Assembly (NCBI RefSeq): GCF_035917275.1
Contig: NZ_CP108508.1
Location: forward strand, 4,960,001 to 5,024,000
Direction: 5' to 3'
Origin: Streptomyces sp. NBC_01237
Lineage (GTDB): Bacteria > Actinomycetota > Actinomycetes > Streptomycetales > Streptomycetaceae
Length of the DNA: 64,000 nt
Shown here: in pieces, positions 57,262 through 64,000 of the stretch
Position numbering within the stretch: the first letter of the stretch is position 1
Layout: the number at the start of each line of letters is the position of its first letter
The notes under the pieces: generated by a model
Databases searched by the model: none
What the model saw: the letters and a program-made list of their open reading frames with translations, nothing else
What the model was told of the DNA's origin: nothing
Position numbers and translations under genes: made by a program

Positions 57262-58848
57262 TCACTTCACGTTGACGCCGGTCCAGGCGTCGCCCACGGC
57301 CTTGAGCTCGGCGCTGTCCGCGCCGAACAGGTCGGTCGCCGCCTTCTCGGTCGCGACGCGCGCGCCCGCGTAGTCGGTGGAGGACGTCATGTAGACGGAG
57401 AGGGCCTTGTACCAGATCTGGTAGGCCTTCTCGCGTCCGATGCCGGTGACCGTCGAGCCGTCGGAGGTCGGGGAGTCGTAGTCGACCCCGTTGATGGTCT
57501 TGGCGCCGCTGCCCTCGGACAGCAGGTAGAAGAAGTGGTTCGCGACGCCGGACGAGTAGTGCACGTCCAGGTCGCCGACGCTGGAGTCCCAGGAGTCCGC
57601 CGAGCCGCCGTCCTTGCTGGGCTTGTCCATGTAGCGCAGCGGGGTGCCGTCGCCGTTGATGTCGATCTTTTCGCCGATGAGGTAGTCCCCGACGTCCGTG
57701 GCGTTGTCGGCGAAGAACTCCACCGAGGTGCCGAGGATGTCGCTGGTCGCCTCGTTGAGACCGCCGGACTCGCCGACGTAGTCGAGGTTGGCGGTGGCCG
57801 CGGTCAGACCGTGGCTCATCTCGTGACCGGCGACGTCGAGGGCGGTGAGGGCGCTCTTGTTGTCGGCCCCGTCGCCGTACGTCATGCAGAAGCAGCTGTC
57901 GTCCCAGAACGCGTTGACGTACGCGTCGCCGTAGTGGACGCGGGAGTACGCGGCCTTGCCGTCGCCCGCGATGCCGTCGCGGCCGAGCGCGGACTTGTAG
58001 AAGTCCCAGGTCTTCGCGGCGCCGTAGTGGGCGTCGACCGCGGCGGTCTGGCGGTCGTTGCCGGTGCCGTCGCCCCAGGTGTCGTCGTCGTCCGTGACGA
58101 GGTCGCCGGTGCCGCTCTCGCCCTGGTTGAGGTCGTACGTCTTGTGGCCGCCGCGCTCGCCGTCGGTCAGCTCGAAGCCCGAGCCGCCCTGCGTCGTGGA
58201 CAGCTCGACCTCGCCGCTGTACTGGCTGTTGCCGGTGCCGGTCTCGATGGCCTCGAAGGAGTGCAGCTTCTTGCCGGTGACGGCGTCCGTGATGATGTGC
58301 AGCTTGCTGGGCGTGCCGTCCTTCTGCACACCGGTCTTCACGGTCTCGAACGCGAGGACGGGCTTGCCGCTGCCCGCGAAGATCACCTTGCGCGCGGCGG
58401 CGGCGCTCTTCACCTTCGGCGTGGTCGACGGCACCGATATCGGGGCCTTGGTCGCCTTGTCGACGCTCTTGAGCTTGCCGTTGCTCGCGATGTGGGTGAC
58501 GAGGTCGCCGCCGAGGACCGGCAGTCCGGCGTAGGTGCGCTCGTAGCGGGTGTGCACCGTGCCACTGGCGTCCTTGATCACATCACGGACGATCAGTTTC
58601 TCCTGGCTGCCGAGCCCGAGGGAGTCGGCCGCCGAAGCCGCGTCCGCCTGGGCGGACTTGATGGCCGTGCCACGCTGCGACGCGGTGTTCACACCGAGCG
58701 CGGAGGCGGAGGCGGTGCGGGACGAGGAGTCTCCGTTGTCCGCGGCCTTGGGGGCGGCGCCGGCCGAACCGGCCTGCACGCCCGCGACCACCATGGCGGC
58801 CACTGCTGCCAGGGTTGCGGCACGACGAGTGTTCATGTGGAGGGTCAT
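57262..58848 (-). CDS. Secreted M4-family (thermolysin-like) metallopeptidase
   Basis: A 528-residue preproprotein. A signal peptide (TLAAVAAMVVAGVQAGSAGAA) and an FTP/PepSY propeptide (~70-200: VRDVIKDASGTVHTRYERTYAGLPVLGGDLVTHI) precede the mature enzyme. Catalytic motif DVAGHEMSHGLTAATANLDYVGESGGLNEATSDILG contains HExxH and the Glu ligand. HYSSGVANHFFYLLSEG supplies the C-terminal His. FCMTYGDGADNKSALTALDVAGHE is the usual preceding strand. It is secreted and self-activated, for extracellular protein digestion. ATG at 58848 with GGAG upstream; converges on the M1 gene. Confidence 0.93.
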   Translation of the reverse strand: MTLHMNTRRAATLAAVAAMVVAGVQAGSAGAAPKAADNGDSSSRTASASALGVNTASQRGTAIKSAQADAASAADSLGLGSQEKLIVRDVIKDASGTVHTRYERTYAGLPVLGGDLVTHIASNGKLKSVDKATKAPISVPSTTPKVKSAAAARKVIFAGSGKPVLAFETVKTGVQKDGTPSKLHIITDAVTGKKLHSFEAIETGTGNSQYSGEVELSTTQGGSGFELTDGERGGHKTYDLNQGESGTGDLVTDDDDTWGDGTGNDRQTAAVDAHYGAAKTWDFYKSALGRDGIAGDGKAAYSRVHYGDAYVNAFWDDSCFCMTYGDGADNKSALTALDVAGHEMSHGLTAATANLDYVGESGGLNEATSDILGTSVEFFADNATDVGDYLIGEKIDINGDGTPLRYMDKPSKDGGSADSWDSSVGDLDVHYSSGVANHFFYLLSEGSGAKTINGVDYDSPTSDGSTVTGIGREKAYQIWYKALSVYMTSSTDYAGARVATEKAATDLFGADSAELKAVGDAWTGVNVK

Positions 58849-58987
58849 CTGAGTTCTCCGTAGGTCGTCCTGTGGGGGGACTACGAGCGGAGAGCGTGCC
58901 ACCGAATGACCGTCTTTGACGGTGTGCCGACAATTGCCTCACAAGTTTTTGACCAGTTCTTGTCCGACTGGAGTCCATGTGTGTCCG

Positions 58988-59524
58988 TTATTCGGCGGAC
59001 TTGAGAGGGTGCAGTGAGGTGCGCAGCACCGCGCAGGGGCGGCCCAGTTGACGGTCCGGCCGATGGCCGATGACTTCGTAACCGAGTGAGGTCCAGAAGG
59101 CGAGCGCGCGGGGGTTGTTCTCCAGGACCGCGATCCGCAGGCCGTCCCGTCCCGCCGCCCGGAACCGCTCGGCGACGAATCCGGCCAACTGCCGCCCGTA
59201 CCCGGAGCGCTGCCGCCCGGCGTCGACCATCAGGAGGCCGATCCAGGGGTCGGGGTCGGCCGGGTCCGGATGGTGGGCGAGCGTCACGGCGACGCCGACG
59301 AGCGCGCCGTGCGAGCGGGCGAGCAGCACCTCGGCGTCCGGGTGGGCCAGGTCGTCGGCGAGTGCGGCGGCGACCTGCTCGGGGCGGATGTCGTCCGGGT
59401 CCGGGAAGTCGCCGCTGAGCTGATGGAACGCCCGGTTGGAGGCGTAGAGCGCGGCGAGTTCGGTGAGCAGCGGACCGGGGATGTCGTGGGTCACCGTGTC
59501 GAGGCCCAGCGGTTCGATGATCAT
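58988..59524 (-). CDS. GNAT-family N-acetyltransferase
   Basis: A 178-residue GNAT protein. WIGLLMVDAGRQRSGYGRQLAGFVAERFRAAGRDGLRIAVLENNPRALAFWTSLGYEVIGHR contains the acetyl-CoA loop (Q-R-S-G-Y-G) and the ENNPRALAFWTSLGYE C-terminal motif. The N-terminal half is divergent (ASNRAFHQLSGDFPDPDDIRPEQV), a pattern seen in aminoglycoside-like acetyltransferases, though without clear identity. Start ATG 59524; a longer upstream reading through tandem repeats is not supported. Confidence 0.85.
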   Translation of the reverse strand: MIIEPLGLDTVTHDIPGPLLTELAALYASNRAFHQLSGDFPDPDDIRPEQVAAALADDLAHPDAEVLLARSHGALVGVAVTLAHHPDPADPDPWIGLLMVDAGRQRSGYGRQLAGFVAERFRAAGRDGLRIAVLENNPRALAFWTSLGYEVIGHRPDRQLGRPCAVLRTSLHPLKSAE

Positions 59525-59590
59525 GCGGCGCACCCTACGCGGGGGGTGTACCGGGCCCCTTGAGGCATGCACCCGTGCCGCCGCCGTCCG

Positions 59591-59717
59591 CGACGTACGG
59601 GAGCTCCGGGACGTACGGCGACTGGGACGTACGGGGACTCCGCGACGTACGGGAGCTCGGGGAGACACGGGGACTCCGCGACGTACGGGGACTCCGCGAC
59701 GTACGGGAGCTCCGGGA
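59591..59717. repeat. 9/18-bp tandem repeat with GACGTACGGG units
   Basis: About 125 bp consist of a 9-bp beat: units of GACGTACGG or GGACTCCGC alternate to give an 18-bp period (GACTCCGCGACGTACGGG twice in a row near 59671-59707). It lies between the acetyltransferase and the terD terminator and has no credible coding capacity. Confidence 0.8.
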
Positions 59718-59745
59718 GGCGCGGTGCCAACCGCTCGCGACGCAC

Positions 59746-59780
59746 GGGAGCCCCCGGCCGGGGTACGGCCGGGGGCTCCC
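59746..59780 (-). terminator. Terminator downstream of terD
   Basis: A perfect 15-bp stem (GGGAGCCCCCGGCCG and complement) around GGGTA, 20 bp past the terD stop codon. Confidence 0.9.
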
Positions 59781-59800
59781 GCGGAACAGTCAGGAGCGCG

Positions 59801-60376
59801 TCAGAGGTTGACGCCGAAGTCCTGGGCGATGCCGCGCAGGCCCGAGGCGTAGCCCTGGCCGACCGCGCGGAACTTCCACTCGGCACCGTTGCGGTAGAGC
59901 TCGCCGAAGACCATGGCGGTCTCGGTGGCGGCGTCCTCGCTCAGGTCGTAGCGGGCGAGCTCGGTGCCGCCGGCCTGGTTGATGATGCGAATGAACGCGT
60001 TGCGGACCTGGCCGAAGTTCTGGCTGCGGTTCTCGGCGTCGTAGATGGAGACCGGGAAGACGATCTTGTCCACGTCGGCCGGCAGACCCGCCAGGTTGAC
60101 GTTGATCTGCTCGTCGTCGCCCTCGCCCTGGCCCGTGACGTTGTCACCGGTGTGGACGATTGTCTGGTCCGGCGTCGACTTGTTGTTGAAGAAGACGAAG
60201 TGGCCGTCGGAGACGACCTTCCCCGCCGGGTTGACCGCGATCGCCGAGGCGTCGAGGTCGAAGTCGGTGCCGGTGGTGGTGCGGACGTCCCAGCCGAGGC
60301 CGACCGTAACGGCGGTCAGGCCCGGTGCCTCCTTGGTGAGCGAGACGTTGCCGCCCTTGGACAGGCTTACAGCCAT
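59801..60376 (-). CDS. terD: TerD-family stress/tellurium resistance protein
   Basis: A 191-residue TerD protein: [32 protein letters not shown], then [50 protein letters not shown], and [38 protein letters not shown]. The acidic GDDEQI and FDLD sites are the calcium-binding positions of the family. Streptomyces carry many TerD paralogues linked to development and membrane-associated stress complexes; the tellurite role is not assured. AAGGGAC precedes the ATG. Confidence 0.93.
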   Translation of the reverse strand: MAVSLSKGGNVSLTKEAPGLTAVTVGLGWDVRTTTGTDFDLDASAIAVNPAGKVVSDGHFVFFNNKSTPDQTIVHTGDNVTGQGEGDDEQINVNLAGLPADVDKIVFPVSIYDAENRSQNFGQVRNAFIRIINQAGGTELARYDLSEDAATETAMVFGELYRNGAEWKFRAVGQGYASGLRGIAQDFGVNL

Positions 60377-60570
60377 GGGAAGTCCCTTTCCTTCGTCGTG
60401 TACGGGCTTCGTGTCATCACGAAAGCTACCGTCACCCGTCATAACGCAGGCAATGGACCACGAGGTTCCTGGTCGCTTTACTTTCTTTGCCGAACTTCTG
60501 GCCCAATGGGCCGGACGGGTGTGGCAAAAGAAGGTGACGGACGGCCCGTGGGGCAGGGAACATGGGTGTC

Positions 60571-60996
60571 ATGTCCGGGCCCTATGTCATCCGCGGTTCG
60601 GTCTCCCTGCCGGAGGCCGAGCTCATGTGGCGTTTCTCGCGGTCCTCCGGGCCCGGGGGACAGCACGTCAACACCAGCGACTCCCAGGTGGAGCTGCGCT
60701 TCGACGTGGCGGCGACCGAGTCGCTCCCCGAGGTGTGGAAGGCGCGGGCGCTGGAGCGGCTGGCGGGCCGGCTGGTCAACGGCGTGGTGGCGGTACGGGC
60801 CTCCGAGCACCGTTCCCAGTGGCGCAACCGCGAGACGGCCGCCGTCCGGCTCGCCGCGCTGCTGGCCGAGGCCACGGCGCCACCGCCCAAGGCGCGCCGC
60901 AAGAGCCGGATCCCGCGCGGGATCAACGAGCGCAGACTGCGGGAGAAGAAGCAGCGCGGCGACACGAAGCGCGGCCGGTCGGGCCGCGACTGGTAG
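60571..60996 (+). CDS. arfB: Peptidyl-tRNA hydrolase ArfB / release factor-like protein
   Basis: A 141-residue stop-codon-independent ribosome rescue factor. The RF domain begins at VIRGSVSLPEAELMWRFSRSSGPGGQHVNTSDSQVELRFDV with the GGQ at 29-31. A basic C-terminal tail (PPPKARRKSRIPRGINERRLREKKQRGDTKRGRSGRDW) enters the empty mRNA channel of stalled ribosomes. Lacking codon-recognition domains, it is distinct from RF1/RF2. The start was set at ATG 60571 because AGGGA lies 11 nt upstream; ATG 60562 would add three residues. Confidence 0.92.
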   Translation: MSGPYVIRGSVSLPEAELMWRFSRSSGPGGQHVNTSDSQVELRFDVAATESLPEVWKARALERLAGRLVNGVVAVRASEHRSQWRNRETAAVRLAALLAEATAPPPKARRKSRIPRGINERRLREKKQRGDTKRGRSGRDW

Positions 60997-61167
60997 CCGG
61001 GCCGGTGGCGGGGCCGCCGACGGCTGCCCCGCGTGCCGGTCCCGGTGGGCGTCGGCCCGCGTGTGAGTCGGCCCACGTGTGCGTCGGCCCGGGGGCGCGT
61101 CGGCCCACGTGGGCGTCGACCCCGGGGGTGCGTCGACCCCGGGGGTGCGCGCCGGTCCGGGTGTGCG

Positions 61168-61740
61168 TCAGTCCAGCTGGCGGTAGCGCCCCTTGAAGTA
61201 CGCCAGCGGGTCGCCGTCCGCGCTCGGCAGGGCCGCCGTCAGCACCCGCCCGATCACGAGCGTGTGGTCACCGGCGGGGACGCGCTGCTCCGTGCGGCAT
61301 TCCAGTGTCGCGAGCGCCCCGCCGACCAGCGGCGCGTTCGTCACCTCTCCCCTGATGTAGGGGATGTCCTCGAAGAGCAGCCGGTCGCTGATCCGGCCCT
61401 TCATGGCGAACCGGCCCGCGATGTGCCGCTGGCTCCCCGCCAGTACGGAGACCGCCCACAGCGGCTGCTCCGACAGCAGGTCGTCCATCCGGGAGTCGTT
61501 GCGCAGGCTCACCAGCACCAGGGGCGGGTCCAGGGACACGGACATGAAGGCGGTCGCCGTCATCCCGACGTCCTCGCCCCGGCCGTGCTCGTCGAGCGGT
61601 GGTTCCTGCGCGGTGACCAGCACCACTCCTGCGGCCAGCCGCGCGAGGGCGGCACGGAACTCGTCGTTGCTCACCCCCTCAGCATGGGGGACGGGCTCGG
61701 GACGCGGGGCGGGGGGCTTTGTCTGCAACACACGGGGCAC
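61168..61740 (-). CDS. Flavin reductase-domain protein
   Basis: A 190-residue FMN-binding split-barrel of the HpaC/flavin reductase family. It has FRAALARLAAGVVLVTAQEPP, GMTATAFMSVSLDPPLVLVSLRNDSRMDDLL and FAMKGRISDRLLFEDIP...LECRTEQRVPAGDHTLVIGRVL. Members supply reduced flavin to monooxygenases or reduce small substrates themselves. No monooxygenase is next to it. The N-terminal ~22 residues are Pro-rich and not part of the fold; GTG at about residue 23 is an alternative start. Confidence 0.87.
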   Translation of the reverse strand: MPRVLQTKPPAPRPEPVPHAEGVSNDEFRAALARLAAGVVLVTAQEPPLDEHGRGEDVGMTATAFMSVSLDPPLVLVSLRNDSRMDDLLSEQPLWAVSVLAGSQRHIAGRFAMKGRISDRLLFEDIPYIRGEVTNAPLVGGALATLECRTEQRVPAGDHTLVIGRVLTAALPSADGDPLAYFKGRYRQLD

Positions 61741-61913
61741 GCTAGCCGCGAGCGCCGGGCGACCGCATCGGGCCAGGGGACCAGCCGGGTCCTAGGACTC
61801 CGGAACCACGGGGGGCTCCACGGCGTGGCGGGGGCCGCTGCAACGCCGAGGATTTGCGTTCAAGAAAACGATGGGCGACTTGGGAGAGTCACTGGCAACC
61901 CTTTACCATCTGT

Positions 61914-61987
61914 TGTGACTTGAGTCACAGAGTGCAGTATTTGTTGACCCTGTGTACCGGGTGCACAGCTCACTGTGATTCAGTGAG
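61914..61987 (+). promoter_or_regulatory. Palindromes and BldD-like site upstream of cdgB
   Basis: TGTGACTTGAGTCACA (61914-61929) is a perfect 16-bp palindrome. TTGACCCTGTGTACC (61944-61958) fits the BldD consensus nTnACnC(A/T)GnGTnAn at all fixed positions but one. CTCACTG/CAGTGAG (61969-61987) is another inverted repeat, and GTGACACTG follows at 61989. cdgB is a known BldD target in S. coelicolor; binding here is inferred. Confidence 0.6.
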
Positions 61988-62056
61988 CGTGACACTGCAA
62001 GAAGTACGTCGATATGAAACCTGGAGTTGCTGTCGAGGTCTCGGGGAGTGCGAGCA

Positions 62057-63712
62057 ATGGAGGCCGAGTCGGAACCGTACGTTCGTCTTGCGACCATGCG
62101 GCAGCTGCACCAGGCCGTCGCTGATCTCAATACGGCGCGGAGTCTGGCGGACACGCTGCAGACAGTGGCCGACGGCATCGTCGCCGGTCTCGGCTACGAA
62201 CTGGGCTGTGTGAACCTCGTCCGGCCCGACGGTGACCTCGTCATCGCCGCCTTCGCGGGCAATTCCGCGGCCGAAGCCCTGATCACCGGACGTGTCGGCT
62301 CCCGTTCCTCGTGGGAGCGCAGGCTGACCATGGGCGAAGCCTGGGACGAGCTCCGGTTCATACCGCACACCGAGGGCTGGGTCCTCCTCGACGACGACGT
62401 ACCGCAGTGGCACACCGAGGGGCCCGAACCCCGGTTCGAGGACGAGTGGCATCCCCTGGACCGGCTCTACGCCCCGATGTACGCGTCCGGCGGTGGGCAG
62501 GATCTTCTGGGCGTTCTCTCGGTCGACCGCCCCCGCAACGGTCGCCGCCCCGGCGCGTGGGGGCGCGAAGCCCTTCAGATGTACGCATCACAGGCGGCGA
62601 TTGCGATCAGTAACGCTCGCCTCAGAGCAAATATGCAGCGCGCACTGGTCAGGCTCGAACGGGAACAGCAGGCGCTGCGGGCCAGCGAGGAGTCCTTCCG
62701 CCAGGCGTTCGAGTACGCCCCCAGCGGGATGGCCATCGCCGAGATGGGCGGGGACCAGCACGGCCGGCTGCTGCGCACCAACGACGCCCTGTGCCGGCTG
62801 CTGGGCCGCCCCGCCTCCGTACTGCGCCGCTACTCCTTCGCCGACCTGGTCCACCCCGAGGACATCGGCACCCTGCTGCGCACGTCGGCCGAGGGCGGCC
62901 GGGCCGAGCTGCGGCTGGGGCGCCGGGACGGCACGTACCTCTGGGTCTCGCTGCGCAACTCCGTGGTGGCCGACACCGCGGACGGCCCGCGCTTCCTGCT
63001 CACCCATGTCGAGGACATAGAGGAGCGCAAGCGCCACGAGCTGAACCTCGCGCACCGCGCCTCGCACGACGCCCTCACCGGGCTGCCCAACAGTGCCGAG
63101 CTCAAGTCCCGGCTCAGCGCCCGCATCTGCGAGCGCCCGCACTCCACCGCCACCACCGCCATCGAGGCGCTGGACGCGGCGTACGGCGATGTCGAGACCT
63201 CCCGTACGCATGGCTTCCAGCCCGACGGCTACGAGACGGACCCGGTGCTGGGCGGCGGCCCGTACGACCACCATGTGCACACGGCGGCACCGGACGCGGA
63301 CAAGGACGACGGGGCGAAGGGGCTCGCTGTCCTCTTCTGCGACCTCGACGGCTTCAAGTCCATCAATGACCGTTTCGGGCATCACACAGGGGACGCCGTA
63401 CTGATCGAGGTCGCCCGGCGGCTCACCACCTGTGTGCGTGACGGGGACACCGTCGCGCGGCTCGGGGGTGACGAATTCGTCGTGCTCGCGGACGGGCTGG
63501 GCGCCGCGGACGCCGCTGACCTGGCTGTACGTCTACGAAATGCCATCATTCCGCCCATTCGGGTGGATGGCAGGGCGGTCCGGGTCGGGGCGAGCTTCGG
63601 CATCGGATGGGCCGAGTGCGGCATGACGGTGGAAGAGGTCCTGCGCTCCGCCGACCAGCGGATGTACGTGGAGAAGCGGTCCCGGTCGAAGGTTCACCGC
63701 AGGGCGGGCTGA
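62057..63712 (+). CDS. cdgB: GAF-PAS-GGDEF diguanylate cyclase CdgB
   Basis: A 551-residue c-di-GMP synthase. GAF domain about 15-205 (ADTLQTVADGIVAGLGYELGCVNLVR...AWGREALQMYASQAAIAISNARL), then a helix (LVRLEREQQALRASEESFRQAFEYAP) leads into PAS/PAC (about 215-335). The GGDEF domain starts at LAHRASHDALTGLPNSAELKSRL and carries GLAVLFCDLDGFKSINDRFGHHTGD and RLGGDEFVVLADG (GGDEF 470-474), so it is catalytically intact. A ~60-residue insertion (ERPHSTATTAIEAL...) lies inside the GGDEF domain. The domain order and locus match cdgB, which controls aerial growth through BldD. ATG 62057 has GGGGAG at 8 nt. Confidence 0.9.
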   Translation: MEAESEPYVRLATMRQLHQAVADLNTARSLADTLQTVADGIVAGLGYELGCVNLVRPDGDLVIAAFAGNSAAEALITGRVGSRSSWERRLTMGEAWDELRFIPHTEGWVLLDDDVPQWHTEGPEPRFEDEWHPLDRLYAPMYASGGGQDLLGVLSVDRPRNGRRPGAWGREALQMYASQAAIAISNARLRANMQRALVRLEREQQALRASEESFRQAFEYAPSGMAIAEMGGDQHGRLLRTNDALCRLLGRPASVLRRYSFADLVHPEDIGTLLRTSAEGGRAELRLGRRDGTYLWVSLRNSVVADTADGPRFLLTHVEDIEERKRHELNLAHRASHDALTGLPNSAELKSRLSARICERPHSTATTAIEALDAAYGDVETSRTHGFQPDGYETDPVLGGGPYDHHVHTAAPDADKDDGAKGLAVLFCDLDGFKSINDRFGHHTGDAVLIEVARRLTTCVRDGDTVARLGGDEFVVLADGLGAADAADLAVRLRNAIIPPIRVDGRAVRVGASFGIGWAECGMTVEEVLRSADQRMYVEKRSRSKVHRRAG

Positions 63713-63856
63713 CGTTCACGGCATGGTCCCTCCCCTGCCCCGTATCGGTCCGCGGGACCGCACGGGTGGAGTGACGGCAAATTCGGCGAGTGCTCCGTTC
63801 GAGGTAGGCTCGGCCGGTCGGCGACGGCTGGCGACATGGTGAGGAGTGACCCAGGG

Positions 63857-64000
63857 ATGACGGCCGGAAACAACGGCGCGAGCAAGCCCGAGGACGACGA
63901 TCCGTTCGGCTACCTGTACGCGGACGGACAAGCGGCGGGAGCCCAGCCGCCCGGTCAGGGCGGTTACGGCTACCCCGGCCCGGCCGCGCAGCCCGGTGTG
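63857..64000 (+). CDS. N-terminus of a Gly/Pro/Gln-rich protein (cut by window end)
   Basis: The frame from ATG 63857 reads MTAGNNGASKPEDDDPFGYL and continues with YADGQAAGAQPPGQGGYGYP through the window edge, 48 codons so far. The start is supported by GAGGAG 10-15 nt upstream. The acidic then Gly/Pro/Tyr-rich beginning is the disordered cytoplasmic or surface leader seen on many Streptomyces membrane proteins. The function cannot be judged from this part. Confidence 0.65.
   Translation, partial: MTAGNNGASKPEDDDPFGYLYADGQAAGAQPPGQGGYGYPGPAAQPGV

Overview
The window is high-GC actinobacterial chromosome and almost certainly comes from a Streptomyces. Codon third positions are strongly GC-biased. 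Many genes start with GTG, and cistrons often join by 4-nt GTGA or ATGA overlaps. The core gene order is one I recall from the Streptomyces core chromosome: phosphoglycerate mutase, phoU / phoR-phoP, carD, ispD-ispF, cysS, rlmB, DoxX protein, msiK, tRNA-Thr, and later terD and cdgB. No database search was possible, so synteny statements are from memory.

Left part (1-23.1 kb). This is mainly core metabolism and regulation. gpmA and an MFS exporter are followed by a previously easy-to-miss 49-codon cysteine-rich peptide gene and a 28-bp tandem repeat that runs into the phoU stop codon. A divergent phoU / phoRP pair follows, with a PHO box between. After a lipoprotein gene, carD and ispDF comes a block that looks inserted between ispF and cysS: an acetyltransferase, then a Zur-like operator in front of a family-5 substrate-binding lipoprotein, a fused two-module permease and an MFS transporter, then a small PPOX protein. 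No ATPase gene is present in that block. Then come cysS, rlmB, a DoxX membrane protein, a nucleotidyltransferase and the multi-sugar ABC ATPase msiK with a DasR-type operator candidate.

Middle part (23.0-33.1 kb). A 10,044-bp integrated element sits in the 3' end of a tRNA-Thr(TGT) gene. A perfect 43-bp direct repeat of the tRNA 3' half marks both ends. Symmetric TGCGTGAGCG doublets lie about 0.12-0.14 kb inside each end and look like integrase arm sites. The integrase gene is broken (nonsense, frameshift, missing N-terminus). An IS630-type insertion sequence with an amber-interrupted transposase sits beside it. The cargo is a restriction-modification island: a C5 cytosine methyltransferase overlapping a Vsr mismatch endonuclease, and three consecutive GIY-YIG nuclease-family genes. 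The last of these is an HTH-Eco29kI fusion with an altered YIG motif.

Right part (33.1-64 kb). It opens with an unusual gene joining a YqhA-type membrane domain to an IstB-type AAA+ ATPase; it carries a TTA codon and lacks the usual Walker B glutamate. Next is a response regulator / histidine kinase / GerM-like lipoprotein operon, divergent from a lipoprotein-MacA-MacB-like export operon. Two gene remnants (MFS and serine hydrolase) meet head to head at an apparent deletion scar. After metabolic singletons come the SenS-SenR two-component genes divergent from hbpS, followed by ankyrin and beta-propeller genes. Secreted M1 and M4 metallopeptidases, a TerD protein, an ArfB-type ribosome rescue factor and a flavin reductase follow. 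The end holds a GAF-PAS-GGDEF diguanylate cyclase (cdgB) with BldD-like sites upstream, and the start of one further gene.
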